Positions 8,625-18,221 of a stretch of DNA of 64,000 nt are shown one piece after another (position 1 is the first letter of the stretch; each line of letters opens with the position of its first letter). Source of the DNA: Methylocystis iwaonis (lineage in GTDB: Bacteria; Pseudomonadota; Alphaproteobacteria; Rhizobiales; Beijerinckiaceae). The notes under the pieces are model-generated. The model saw nothing but the letters and a program-made list of their open reading frames with translations, searched no databases and had not been told where the DNA came from. The position numbers and the translations under genes are program-made. The DNA lies in the NCBI RefSeq assembly GCF_027925385.1, contig NZ_AP027142.1, positions 1,284,001 to 1,348,000 on the forward strand, in the 5' to 3' direction.

Positions 8625-10209
8625 TCTTACCCCACACTCCACTGACCCGGTTTGGGTACGCGCGCTCCCCGAGCAAGGCTGTTAAGCGGCCGGAGACCTC
8701 TACCTGCACACCGCCTGCTCGGGAGTTATCCCGGAACACGGTGACTGTCTCGACCAAGTCCCGAATCGCCTCTGAACACTCGGTGTCACCGTCTCTGATC
8801 CCACCCGCCAAAGCAGCCTGGAGACGAGTCAGCTGCTCCTCGTAGCGTGCGAGCATGGCCGGATGCAGGGAGACGGCCTCCTCGGAGGGACCCGCCTCCC
8901 CTAATTCCGCGGCGAGTTTTTTTCGTTCGCCGTCCAAGACCGTCGACTTGGGACCCAGAACAGCCGGGTCGCCCTGGCCCTTTGCGATGGCATCGACAAG
9001 ACGGTCAATTTCACGGTTTAGCTCTCCCAGCCGACGCTCGAGCCGCACCCGATTGCGACTCGCTTCGGCGGTGAGCCGCTTACGCTCGGCTTGATAAGTC
9101 CGAACGTATTCGGCGATGACTCCGGGGTGTCGGAGTTCTGTCGTCAGTCCATTGAGGACAGCGGCTTCAACAGTGTCGAGATAGAAGGTCTTTGGATCTG
9201 GACATATCCCACTCTCGGTCGCGGCCGAGCATCGGATGCGAATACGTCCAGATGGATCCTTGCCATTGCTCGCCATCCCGGCGCCGCATGCCCCGCATTT
9301 TAACAATCCCGATAGAATATGACGGGGGCGACGTTGCTGACTTGGGTGCGTGACGCTGCGCGCTTTCTTTCGCCTCTGGGCAGCGTCAAAAAGCTCTCGG
9401 CTGACAATTGCTAAGCTAGGAACCTCAGTCGCCTGCCAATCGCTCTCGGCGTTTGGGCGAGAGATTCGCTTCCCCGTGTCCGGATCCTTGACCATGCGGA
9501 CCTTGTTCCAAACCAGCCGACCCGCGTAAAGTTCGTTGTTCAGGATCCCGTTTCCGCGTCGCATATTTCCGTTGATTGTAGAAGCGTTCCACGCCCTACC
9601 ACGAGGCGGGGTGATCAGCTCCGCGTTGAGGCCGCGAGCTATGTCGCGCGGCGTGCGTCCATCGACATAATCGCTAAAAATTCGGCGTACGATTTCCGCT
9701 TCCGCCTCGACGATTATTCGCCTCCCACGGGCGCCGGGCGCGGGCGCGTAACCATAGGTGAGACCGCCCGCATTTAGGCCTTTGGCGATGCGTCCCGCCT
9801 GTCCCCTTCGCACCTTGTGCGCATTGTCTTCGCGGTAGAGCTGCCCGACCAAACCGCGCAAGCCAACCAAAACGGTGTTCACAACGCCTTCATGAACCGC
9901 GCGGATTTCAATACCCAAGAACGACAGGCGTTTGTGAATGCCAGCGAGGTCCTCCATATCCCGGGAGAGGCGGTCGAGGGCTTCAACAACAATCACTTCA
10001 AACGCCCTTTCGCGCGCTTTATCCATGAGAGCAAGCAAACCGTCGCGGCCGAGAATTGATCCGCCGGAGCGCGCGCGATCATCGAATACCGCGACGACAT
10101 GAAGCTGCTCGCGCTCAGCGTAATTTTTGCAAAGATTGACTTGATCTTCTATCGAGCGTTCATCCTGAAGATCGGTCGAAAAGCGGGCGTAGATCGCTGC
10201 ACGTATCAT
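8581..10209 (-). CDS. Large serine recombinase (integrase)
   Basis: This 542-residue site-specific recombinase belongs to the large serine family that integrates islands and phages. The N-terminal resolvase domain starts RAAIYARFSTDLQ (catalytic Ser in ARFS) and includes VVEALDRLSRDMEDLA. A recombinase domain follows (GLTYGYAPAPGARG; IARGLNAELITPPRGRAW). Then comes a zinc ribbon (LLKCGACGAGMASN with a later IRCSAATESGIC) and a coiled-coil region rich in Arg/Glu/Leu near residues 400-450. The ATG at 10209 starts at the domain; upstream in-frame ATGs at 10242 and 10281 would add 11-24 residues. The gene ends inside tRNA-Met. Confidence 0.92.
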   Translation of the reverse strand: MIRAAIYARFSTDLQDERSIEDQVNLCKNYAEREQLHVVAVFDDRARSGGSILGRDGLLALMDKARERAFEVIVVEALDRLSRDMEDLAGIHKRLSFLGIEIRAVHEGVVNTVLVGLRGLVGQLYREDNAHKVRRGQAGRIAKGLNAGGLTYGYAPAPGARGRRIIVEAEAEIVRRIFSDYVDGRTPRDIARGLNAELITPPRGRAWNASTINGNMRRGNGILNNELYAGRLVWNKVRMVKDPDTGKRISRPNAESDWQATEVPSLAIVSRELFDAAQRRKKARSVTHPSQQRRPRHILSGLLKCGACGAGMASNGKDPSGRIRIRCSAATESGICPDPKTFYLDTVEAAVLNGLTTELRHPGVIAEYVRTYQAERKRLTAEASRNRVRLERRLGELNREIDRLVDAIAKGQGDPAVLGPKSTVLDGERKKLAAELGEAGPSEEAVSLHPAMLARYEEQLTRLQAALAGGIRDGDTECSEAIRDLVETVTVFRDNSRAGGVQVEVSGRLTALLGERAYPNRVSGVWGKMVAEEGFEPPTQGL

Positions 10210-10486
10210 TTTCTCGGGCCTTGTCAGCGCACTCTCGTGCATGATCTTCTCGCGCGGCCTGGCGAGCGAGAGCGCGCGCAATACGAAGAATCGCGCTATC
10301 CGCTGCGACTTGCAAGGCCCGTTTTTCTAACTGATTCACGCCATTTTGCTGAAGCTGTGATAGAGGACAATCTAATGGCGAGTCCTTGTCTCTCTCAGGA
10401 CATGAATGCCGGTTCGCGCCGCTCTCGGAGACGGCAACAGCATGCAGAGTTCTCTTGGGCCGTATGATCCTTCCAAAGTTGTCCAT
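10160..10486 (-). CDS. Possible small ORF upstream of the recombinase
   Basis: This 108-residue reading frame overlaps the recombinase start by about 50 bases. It contains an Ala/Arg-rich helix (AILRIARALARQAAREDH), the style of small proteins encoded just before serine recombinases in rhizobial genomes. The ribosome binding site is weak and no domain is recognised, so it may be spurious. If real, it would be a co-expressed accessory of the integrase. Confidence 0.3.
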   Translation of the reverse strand: MDNFGRIIRPKRTLHAVAVSESGANRHSCPERDKDSPLDCPLSQLQQNGVNQLEKRALQVAADSAILRIARALARQAAREDHARECADKARENDTCSDLRPLFDRSSG

Positions 10487-10666
10487 ATTCCGATCATGGC
10501 TGCGCAATCCAATTGTCGAAAGTCGAGCGCGCTGCGAGTCGAAGCAAAGGCTATCTTTGCGCGCAAATCGGATGCCGGGTGCTTTCGATTTGTCTTTAAG
10601 GCCATGAAGTGTGGCACCGAGGGAAGAAGGAAACAGGCCCGTTACCGCCGATTAAGTGCGGACGCC

Positions 10667-10925
10667 TTATGCAGCCTCGATGAAGCTCTCGCCCTTGGCC
10701 TGTGCCGCCGCTTGCGCGCCCTCTGGTAAGGGCGGCGTTGCGGTGAGCCAGGAGCGGATATAGAGCGCCAGCGCCTCGACCGAGAATTCGAGGCCGCGCT
10801 CCACGCGATCGACGGAGCGGGTGTGCTGGTCGAGCCGTCGGGTCAGCGCCGCCTCCCAACAGACAGCATCGTCTGCAGTCAGGAAGGAAATGATCGCCGC
10901 AAGGCGATCGACGATTTCGGCGCGC
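10667..10925 (-). pseudogene. Remnant of the CopG-like protein of a conjugation cluster
   Basis: The minus strand reads DRLAAIISFLTADDAV, then EAALTRRLDQHTRSVDRVER, EALALYIRSWLTATPPLPEG and AQAAAQAKGESFIEAA before a stop. This matches the C-terminal half of the CopG-family protein that sits between traG and trbB in alphaproteobacterial conjugation clusters. The DNA-binding N-terminus is missing. The piece is fused, one base out of frame, to the tail of the traG remnant, so a deletion joined them. Confidence 0.6.
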
Positions 10926-11890
10926 GCTCTTTCGCGGCGAGTTGGCGAGCGAGCGCACGACCCTGATTGCGGAGCAGGCGGGCCTTGATCGCTTCTTCAT
11001 CGTCCGGTTCGTCGGCGATGAAAGCTTCGAGCGGCGGGCCAAGGGTCGGTTCGAGCGGCGCGACGTCCTCGTGCTCCGGAAGTTCTGGCTCACGGCGGAT
11101 TCCACCATTCGCAGGATTTTGGTCGGATCCGGTTTCACCGTTGGGAGCGGGGGCGGCAGTATCCGTCCATCAACCGACGGTCGTCATAGTAGCGCGCGTT
11201 CTGGGCGCGGATCGGCGGCAGGCCGGAGGCGAGGATGATTTCGTCGGCCGTCGGCAGCTGCATGACCTCGCCCGGCGTCAACAGCTCCCGCTCGGTTTCG
11301 TGGCGCGGGACCATCAGGTGCCGAGCCAAGGGCTCAACCGATGGCCAGCGTAGTTCTTCATTGCGCGCATTTCCGTCGCGGCGCCGAGGGGCGTCGGAGA
11401 CGCGCTTAGCCGTGCGATCGTCATTGGTCGCGAAGGACAGTCTGACATGACAATTGTCGAGAATGGCGTTGTTGGGGCCATAGGCCTTCTCGACCTGATT
11501 GAGCGACTGGGCGATGAGGAAGCTCTTGAGACCGTAGCCGACCGTGAAGGCGAGCGCCGACTCGAAGCAGTCCAGCTGGCCCAACGCCGGGAGTTCGCCC
11601 AATGTGAGCAGCAGGCGATGGCGTCGCTGCTTGGACTCCAGCTCCTCGGTCAGGCGCCGCCCGATCTGGTTCAAGATAAGGTGCACGAGCGGCTTGGTTC
11701 GGGAGGTGTCGGACGGCGGGACGACGAGATAGCGTCGTCGCGGATTCTCGGCGGAGACAAGATGGCGATGCGCCAATTGCAGCGCCGCGTGACCTTCGCG
11801 ACGACAGGGTCCCGGCGGAGCCCAAGGAAGTACACGGCGGTCGACAGGACCCCTGAGCGTCGAGAAGATCGCGTGCAAAGAGGAGCGCTG
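10926..11890 (-). pseudogene. traG: Remnant of the conjugal coupling protein TraG/VirD4
   Basis: Translated pieces in different frames give RSGVLSTAVYFLGLRRDPVV, then YLVVPPSDTSRTKPLVHLIL, LLTLGELPALGQLDCFESAL, KSFLIAQSLNQVEKAYGPNN and LDNCHVRLSFATNDDRTAKR. The C-terminal tail (RREPELPEHEDVAPLEP) follows in yet another frame. These are the C-terminal half of TraG, the inner-membrane ATPase that brings relaxase-bound DNA to the type IV secretion channel. The Walker A half is gone. At least two frameshifts (near 11745 and 11160) and a Walker B change (LGELPALG where LDEFPALG is usual) show it is not functional. Confidence 0.8.
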
Positions 11891-11893
11891 GCA

Positions 11894-12820
11894 TTAGCGA
11901 TGGGCGAGCGCTTCAGCGCCGAGATGGTCGGCGCGCGCTTCCATGGCGTCCCGGACCTCGCGGTCGAAGCCCAAATCCGATAGGGGCAGGCGCTCCGTGG
12001 CGATGAGGCGTCGATCGAGCCAGGTCTCGCCTGTCGCGTTGATTTGCTCCTCGATCGAAAGGTCGGATCGAACGGCAAGGACGAGATGGGGCGTCCCGCT
12101 GTCGCTCGTGGCGTCGAGGTCTTTGAGCCGAACGTGATGCCTGCGACGTCGACGCGATGATCGCAAAGGCCGAGCCCTTGAGTTCTCGTCGAGACCACGC
12201 GAGATGAGGCGGCCGATAATCGGCTCGCGGCGCACATCGCAAAGTTGGCGGCGACACGTTCAATCGCGTGCTCATTCTGATGGATGCGCTTGACAATGTC
12301 GCCGCGTTCGCCGAGCGCGCGCAGGACGTTCTCGGCTTCCTCGCCGATTATCCATTGGTCGGGGCCGAGCCGTGCGGCGAGGCCAAGCCTCTCAAGCTTG
12401 CGGCCAAGCCGATCAGCATCGACCGCTCGACATCATGCTCCTGACCGGCGTTCGGCCGAAGGTCGACGAGGCAATCCTGCGACCTCGCTTCGCGCGCCAG
12501 CGCCTGATCGAGCGGCATCCAGCGGCAGGCGTCGACCTGCAGCCCGAGCGACTGACGAATCTCCTGCTCGCTGCGGGGGCCGAACTCAAGGTGACAAGCC
12601 GCTCGGCCCGGATGGGAAGCCCGTGGCTGATCTAGTCGCGGCTGATAACGATATCGCCGCCGTCATTGGCCCGGCCCCGCATCAGGACATGGATGTGGGG
12701 ATGCTCGGTGTTCCAATGGTCGATCGCCCTCCAGTCCAGTCTGGTCCCGAGAGCGCCCGCGGCCGAAGGCGCCGCGCCCGGCGCCGCGCGGATACGAATG
12801 TCATCGTCACGCGACGTCGC
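11894..12820 (-). pseudogene. Remnant of a DUF3363-type conjugative relaxase
   Basis: The minus strand shows scattered relaxase segments in several frames. They are DDDIRIRAAPG, then TRLDWRAIDHWNTEHPHIHV (the metal-binding His-x-His of the nicking domain), a stretch ending RLGPDQWIIGEEAENVL, and HHVRLKDLDATSDSGTPH followed by LSIEEQINATGETWLDRRLI and EVRDAMEARADHL. This is the DUF3363/VirD2-like relaxase found upstream of traG in rhizobial transfer regions. Multiple frameshifts and the lack of a C-terminus make it a pseudogene. With the traG and CopG ghosts it shows that the island once carried a conjugation module. Confidence 0.75.
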
Positions 12821-13226
12821 TAAGCGTAGGCGAGGTGGAAATTGATACGCCGTCGCAATGACTTGCCACGAGCGAAAGGCTGCGCAATGCAAATTGCAGC
12901 CTGTGTGAATGCTTTGAAGCGCAACGACAAACCGACCGCTGGACAAAGCCGCAGGCTGTCCCTTTTATCTTGCCCTCCTAATTGGGCGTCGTCCCGGACT
13001 TTCTTCGCCATATCTTCCTCCATCGGTTGGTCGCAGGCAAGCGTGATGTCGCGCGCGAAAGCGCGCGTTATCGTTCGATGACGCAGACGATTGGCGTCGA
13101 CATGTCAGTCACCCTCCGGCGTCGAAAGTAGCTCTGAAGCGCCATGCACTCCTCCGTGCTCTGCGGCGTCACAACCGCGCCGCGGCACATGTCCGCATCG
13201 GGATCGCGGGGCATCATCCACAAGCA
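12821..13226. other. Gene-free debris between relaxase ghost and IS110
   Basis: Short frames exist on both strands but none shows a recognisable domain or a good ribosome binding site. A 67-codon minus-strand frame (12820-13023) begins MEEDMAKKVRDDAQLGG and runs out of phase into the relaxase remnant. I would not call a gene here. Confidence 0.4.
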
Positions 13227-14416
13227 TTAACGCGGGGTCGCGAGAACGCGCCACAGGCAAGATATCGTGCTGCCCTTGGTCTGCATCAGAACCGTTGCTC
13301 CGCTCACGCGGATTCCCTCACTTCGACGTGTCGGCGCCTCGACTTGGATCCCTACCGGACCTGCGAGCAGCTTTGGCGCGCGCTTGGTCTGCTGCTTCTC
13401 CCGCGCCGCCGGCGCCTTGAACTGGAACGTGGAGCCATTGCGCCACATCGCATGCATGATCACAGAAAGCTTGCGCGCGACCGCCACGCAGGCGCGCTTG
13501 TGACCACGTTTCTTGGCGATCTTCAGACCCCGGGCCTTGAGGCTGCTGAAGCCCTTGAAGCGCGTCAACATGATGTTGGCCGCTTCATAAAGCGGGTGTC
13601 GAACCTCGCCGTCGCCCGCGTTGGAGATGCGGCCGGAAACGTCGATCGACGTGCCCGACTGCCAGCGCCTGGCCGTCAATCCCAAATAGGCGCCGACGGT
13701 CTTCGAGTGGCCGAAGCGCTGCGGGTCGTCGATCGACGTCTTGAAGGCCAAAGCGCTGATGGGCCCGATCCCCGGAATCCCCAAAAAGCGCCGGCAGACG
13801 TCATTCCTGCTCACCGCATTGACGACGAGCTTGTGCAGCCGCAGATACTCCTCCCACAGCGCAGCGCGCGCCCGCAGCATGCAATGGGCGATGCCTGCGA
13901 TCAGCGCATCGCGCGCCGTGAGCTCGCGAACGCGCGCTTCGAATTGCCCGCGACTGACGGCGCCGAGCTTCAATCCGAACGTCCTGATCGAGTGACGGAT
14001 CGCGTTTTCAATGTCGAGAAACTTGCGCTTCAAGTTTCGCCGGTGCGTCAACAAGAGCCGCAACCGGTAACTTCCCTCGCTCTTGACGTGAACCTGCTTG
14101 AACCAGCCCGTTCGCAAGATATGGGCGACCCCCTGGGCGTCCGTGCGGTCGGTCTCGTTGCGCATCGCCGACAGCGCCGCTCGTGCATGATAGCCTTCGA
14201 GGCAGACCGCCGGCAGACCGCGCTGCTGCAGTTCCACCTGCAGCCAGGGCGACAAGGATCCGGCCTCATGGCCGACGCGCCGCAAGCGGCCGAGCGCCGT
14301 GACTATCGCGTCGGAATCGGTTTCGACCTTGGTTTCGAGCACGAATTTCCCCTTCATGTCGATGACGCAGATTGTTGTTTCATCCATCGAAACGTCAATC
14401 CAGGAAAATACTCCAT
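13227..14416 (-). pseudogene. IS110-family transposase, start region frameshifted
   Basis: The long frame (386 codons, 13227-14387) encodes an IS110-family transposase. It has an N-terminal RuvC-like DEDD domain, a coiled-coil (RNLKRKFLDIENAIRHSIR), and the C-terminal transposase_20 domain with FLGIPGIGPISALAF, TVGAYLGLTARRWQSG and GRISNAGDGEVRHPLYEAA. The natural N-terminus should read MEYFPGL-DVSMDETT, beginning at the ATG at 14416, but the sequence is one base short near 14396. The start codon and the catalytic Asp of GLDVS are therefore in different frames. Initiation at Met 14387 would lose that Asp. The copy is probably inactive unless the missing base is a sequencing error. Confidence 0.75.
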
Positions 14417-14840
14417 GGCGGTTCTCCGTCGTCGCTTGGAGCGCTCAACCCATCCCGATTTTGCGTAGGCACTGTGGACAGCCGCCGCTTCCTCTCCGGG
14501 GAATTTCGCAATCCCCGCAGCAAGCCCAATTACGCGGGCAATAACTCGGTCGCTTGCGCTCCCTCGCGGGGCTCGCGCACAAAGGCGCGAGGACATACGC
14601 AATCTACGAAAATTGGAGCGCGAAAAGGCCGGAGGCGCGCGAAGGAGCAGCAAGCGACGACGCTTTAAACCCGCTCGGTGGGCCCCCTCCGCGTCCGTCC
14701 ACATTTCTCGGTAATGCTACGGATTGCCAGAAACGCCAAACGGCCGCAGGTTCGGCCGAAACCGGAGGCCATCCGAAAGTTTTGCAAAGTCAAGCACTAG
14801 GACTCGGACGGCAGCGCGGCCGCGTTGGAGGAAAGACACT
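14417..14840. other. Non-coding stretch upstream of the IS110 transposase and bktB
   Basis: No gene is supported here. In IS110-group elements the non-coding left end, upstream of the transposase start, encodes the bridge RNA that specifies target and donor, so part of this segment may be that locus. I could not fix the element's ends. The last part carries the bktB ribosome binding site (GGAGGAAAG, 14827-14835). Confidence 0.35.
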
Positions 14841-16028
14841 ATGGTTCAGGCTCGGGACGTGGTTCTGGTAAGCGGCGTGCGTACGGCGATCGGCGACTTC
14901 GGAGGCGCCCTCAAGGATGTTCCGCCGACCGAGTTGGGAGCGATGTGCGTTCGCGAGGCGGTAAGCCGCTCCACTTTGGCCCCTGAGGAGATCGGCCACT
15001 GCGTCTTCGGCAACGTGATCCATACCGAGCCAAAGGATATGTATTTGTCCCGTGTCGCGGCCATTCAGGGCGGCCTGCCAAAGGAGACGCCTGCGCTGAC
15101 CCTCAACCGTCTATGCGGCAGCGCCATGCAAGCGATTATCTCCGCCGCTCAAATGATCGCTTTGGGGGATATCGACGCCGCCGTGGCCGGCGGCGCCGAG
15201 AGCATGAGCCGTAGCGCCTATATGGCTCCTGCCCTGCGTTGGGGACAACGGATGGGCGACGCCAGTATGATCGACGCCATGACCGGCGCCCTCACCGATC
15301 CTTTCGGTCATGGTCATATGGGCGTTACGGCTGAGACGGTGGCCCAGAAATGGCAGATCGGCCGAGAAGAGCAGGATCGCTTCGCCGTCGAGAGCCATCG
15401 CCGGGCGGCGGCGGCCATCGACGATGGCCGCTTCAAGGATCAGATTGTTCCGCTGGAGATCAAGACCGGGAAAGGTCCCGTGTCTTTTGACGCCGACGAA
15501 CATGTGCGCCGCGACGTCACGATCGACAGTCTCGCCAAGCTGAGGCCCGCCTTTGTCAAGGACGGATCGGTAACCGCCGCCAACGCTTCGGGGATAAACG
15601 ACGCCGCGGCGGCGATAGTGCTGATGGAAGCCAACGCGGCCGAGAAACGCGGACTGAAGCCGCTCGCCCGTCTGGTCGCCTATGCCCATTCGGGCGTCGC
15701 GCCCGAGGAGATGGGCGTCGGTCCCATAACTGCGGTTCGCAAACTTCTCGCTAAAGCCGGCTTATCCGTTGCCGAACTCGACGTGATCGAAGCCAATGAA
15801 GCTTTCGCCGCTCAAGCTTTGGCCGTCGCAAAGGAGCTCGATTTTCCGGCGGAGCGGACCAACCCAAATGGCGGCGCCATCGCCCTGGGCCATCCCATCG
15901 GCGCAACCGGCGCCATCATTACCCTCAAGGCCGCCTACGAAATGAACCGAATCAATGGCCGCCACGCGCTGGCCACCATGTGCATCGGCGGCGGCCAGGG
16001 AATCGCCTTGCTTCTCGCGGCAGCGTAA
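14841..16028 (+). CDS. bktB: Beta-ketothiolase (acetyl-CoA acyltransferase), BktB-like
   Basis: This complete 395-residue thiolase condenses or cleaves acyl-CoA units. The active-site Cys lies in [12 protein letters not shown], the His in [11 protein letters not shown] and the second Cys in MCIGGGQG. Across its length it resembles BktB of Ralstonia ([33 protein letters not shown]), which accepts longer substrates than PhaA and supplies 3-ketoacyl-CoA for polyhydroxyalkanoate. The ATG at 14841 follows a strong GGAGGAAAG site. It stands alone among mobile debris, without phaB or phaC. It is the only intact metabolic gene in the island, either cargo or a resident gene surrounded by insertions. 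Confidence 0.9.
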   Translation: MVQARDVVLVSGVRTAIGDFGGALKDVPPTELGAMCVREAVSRSTLAPEEIGHCVFGNVIHTEPKDMYLSRVAAIQGGLPKETPALTLNRLCGSAMQAIISAAQMIALGDIDAAVAGGAESMSRSAYMAPALRWGQRMGDASMIDAMTGALTDPFGHGHMGVTAETVAQKWQIGREEQDRFAVESHRRAAAAIDDGRFKDQIVPLEIKTGKGPVSFDADEHVRRDVTIDSLAKLRPAFVKDGSVTAANASGINDAAAAIVLMEANAAEKRGLKPLARLVAYAHSGVAPEEMGVGPITAVRKLLAKAGLSVAELDVIEANEAFAAQALAVAKELDFPAERTNPNGGAIALGHPIGATGAIITLKAAYEMNRINGRHALATMCIGGGQGIALLLAAA

Positions 16029-16228
16029 CAGCTGTCAAAAAACCGGGGCCGGCTTTCTTTCGCGAGCAGCAGTTCGGCGCAACCTACGCCGAAGTCCCGA
16101 GGTCGTTTTGCCGACGCGGCGCAATGCCGCGTCAACATGCACGATCCCTCCGACGAGGCGTATGCAATGCGGAGCGGCAGAGATGTTGGCGAATCGCCGA
16201 CGGCTCGGCTCATCGTTATCAATGGGAC

Positions 16229-16690
16229 TTATGTGGTAGGCATGTCCCCCCGGAGATGTCGAGCCCGCGCGGCGGCAAGCCAATGATTGAAACTCTCACG
16301 GCTGTCAGGGGCGAGCGCCTCGAGACGCAGCATAATCCGCTTCTTTCCGGGGATGCGGAGCTCCGCCTCGAACTCGTCCAGGTTCAGCTCCTCGAATGCA
16401 AACTTGTCTTCTATAAAAGTTTCAACCGGACCAACTGTTCGCTCGACGACCGCGTCAAGTGTCCAGCACACGTTTTCGCCAATAGGTTCGACTGACATCT
16501 TTACAATTGAATTGATAAGATCAAAATCCTGGCCGTTCGTCACTCCGTAGCTTGCGTTGCAGTCCTCGTGGATCAGATATCGCTTAGTCACGGAGATATT
16601 CAGTTCATGATGACCAGGTTCAGCCTCGATATCGGCGCGAAGAAAACGGATAACTTCCTCAGCGCTCAATTGCAGACTATTTGTAACCAT
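16229..16690 (-). CDS. Hypothetical protein
   Basis: This 153-residue acidic protein matches no family I recognise. The ATG at 16690 is preceded by GAGGAAAG at a good distance, which decides this start over an upstream in-frame codon at 16735. The sequence looks like a compact alpha/beta fold (NISVTKRYLIHEDCNASYG; DAVVERTVGPVETFIEDKFA) with no signal peptide or membrane segment. The start (LQLSAEEVIRFLRADIE) loosely resembles the LxLSxxxAxxLL start shared by the proteins at 17175, 19982 and 25065. Confidence 0.6.
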   Translation of the reverse strand: MVTNSLQLSAEEVIRFLRADIEAEPGHHELNISVTKRYLIHEDCNASYGVTNGQDFDLINSIVKMSVEPIGENVCWTLDAVVERTVGPVETFIEDKFAFEELNLDEFEAELRIPGKKRIMLRLEALAPDSRESFNHWLAAARARHLRGDMPTT

Positions 16691-17174
16691 TGCAACTTTC
16701 CTCGTGGCGAGAAGAGGCGAAGTTAGGTTGGTCACTCGTCATCCCGTTCTAAATTGACACTGAATCCGGCCCAAGTAAAGCGATGCTGCGGGAGAAGCGT
16801 CCTTAAATTACTGAGGCCCGCAAAGGTAGAGAATCAAAGGTATGCCGCATAGCCAGTACACATGAGCTGGACCGCTATACCGTCCAATCGCAAATCGATA
16901 CGAAAAGCGCGCACATCTTCGCGGGATTGCCGTATTGAGTTAGCACGGAGTCTGGAGCCATCTCATGGCGCCCGTAGAGCTCAGGGGCATAGCGATGAGT
17001 GTGCGGCATTCCTCGGGGCCAGCGCTGCAGCTCGACGAGAATATGACGAGGGCCAGCCCGACACGAGCCTGGGTCGAACTTAAGCAAAAATCTCCATCTG
17101 AAGGAAGGGCCTATGAAAATATCTCTTACGCTCTCCATTTTAAGGAAGGCGCGGAGAGTGCGAGGGGAAATGAA
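16691..17174. other. Gene-free stretch
   Basis: This lies between a leftward hypothetical gene and a rightward pseudogene. Open frames in the second half (from 16862 and 16965) show no conservation that I can see. A GAGGGGAAA at 17162-17170 is a plausible ribosome binding site for the GTG start at 17175. Nothing else is evident. Confidence 0.4.
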
Positions 17175-17385
17175 GTGACGCTGAGTCTAAGCCAGACGGA
17201 AGCGGCCGAGCTTTTACGGGTTTTGCAGCTGCTGTCGGAAAGACATTCCGATATTCGACAACCGCTCGCGAGACGGAGCAGCCGACGAAATGGAACGCGA
17301 GGAGGCCGTCTTTTTCAAGGTCGAAAGCGCAGTCGTAGAGCGCACGATGGTGGCGTTGAAGGATATTGAAAAAGAGAAGCGTTGA
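17175..17385 (+). pseudogene. Frameshifted paralogue of the 19982-20383 protein
   Basis: From a GTG at 17175 the frame reads MTLSLSQTEAAELLRVLQLL and then SERHSDIRQPLA. After a one-base shift near 17265 it continues DGAADEMEREEAVFFKVESA and VVERTMVALKDIEKEKR. The intact protein at 19982 has TLTLSREHAEILLRTLLNRN, CDIRQQL and DELGREEGAFFEEENAVVQR at the same places. The match across the shift shows a broken copy that also lacks the C-terminal helix-turn-helix of its paralogue. Function unknown. Confidence 0.6.
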
Positions 17386-17702
17386 GAGTTAGCCCAAGGC
17401 TGCGGGCCTGGTTGCCCAAGAACGAATTTTCCTAGCGCGGACTTGTGGATTCCTAATGCCCCGACTGGCGTCGCGGCGACGGGTTGTTGCTGAAGATCTG
17501 AGGAAGGAAGTTGCCGAGCACGAGCTGGACGCATCCAAGATCGACATCTAAGTCGGACAGTGACAAGGCACGTATCGATCAGCGCAGCTCGCATCCCTCG
17601 GCTTTAATCCCACGGCGCGGAACCACCGCGTGCGTATTTTGGAGTCAGCGATTGGGCAAGAGATGGCGTTGAGACGAAACCGCGTTGTCGCGTGTAGAAG
17701 TT
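17386..17702. other. Gene-free stretch
   Basis: No frame on either strand has a start with a ribosome binding site or a recognisable motif. The segment probably represents inter-element debris of the island. Confidence 0.4.
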
Positions 17703-18194
17703 TTAAATGAGCGGTTTCATCTCAGCGACTTGTTTTTCGAGCCGCTGACGAAGGGAATTGGCGAGATCCTCGGCAAAGCGGAGCGCGGTACGAAGGACCG
17801 CCTCATCGTTCCGAGCCACAGTTCCCTTGTCTTGTATTGAGACCACAAGGTCCATCTTCCGCTCGGGACCGTTCACGCAAATGTTAAAAACCAGCCTTCC
17901 ATCTGGGTGCTGTTCAATATTTTTCACCCTACCAGCCACGGTTGTTCTCTCTGTCCTATCTAGGTTTCGCTTAGCGAACTGGGTAGCATCGCCAGTGCGT
18001 TCTGGATTATCGGGCAGCGCCTGCTTGCGAGACGTCGGAGCGCCACCCTCATTATCCCAATTTTCGAAAGCTTTCCTGTCGGCGTCCGTCGCAACTTTTT
18101 TTACGTTTGTCATTTCCAAAATATGGGACTGATCGGGATGGTTTTCCACGCCGGTCAGGCCAGGAATTTTCAAATTCAACCTGCTCGCCCCCAA
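17703..18194 (-). CDS. Hypothetical protein
   Basis: This 163-residue frame has a TTG start; an internal ATG at 18113 would give 136 residues, and neither has a clear ribosome binding site. The sequence is charged and mostly helical at the ends (LRQRLEKQVAEM), with a central stretch of likely strands (GRVKNIEQHPDGRLVFNICV; RKMDLVVSIQDKG). No signal peptide, membrane segment or known domain is seen. It abuts the end of the IS1182 remnant. It could be an orphan island gene whose 5' end was altered by that insertion. Confidence 0.5.
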   Translation of the reverse strand: MGASRLNLKIPGLTGVENHPDQSHILEMTNVKKVATDADRKAFENWDNEGGAPTSRKQALPDNPERTGDATQFAKRNLDRTERTTVAGRVKNIEQHPDGRLVFNICVNGPERKMDLVVSIQDKGTVARNDEAVLRTALRFAEDLANSLRQRLEKQVAEMKPLI

Positions 18195-18221
18195 ACTGAG
18201 CGAGGCGTTGTCGCGTTCACG

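Noticed and set aside
12820..13023. 67-codon minus-strand ORF starting MEEDMAKKVRDDAQ
   Set aside because: No ribosome binding site or domain is seen, and it runs out of phase into relaxase debris.
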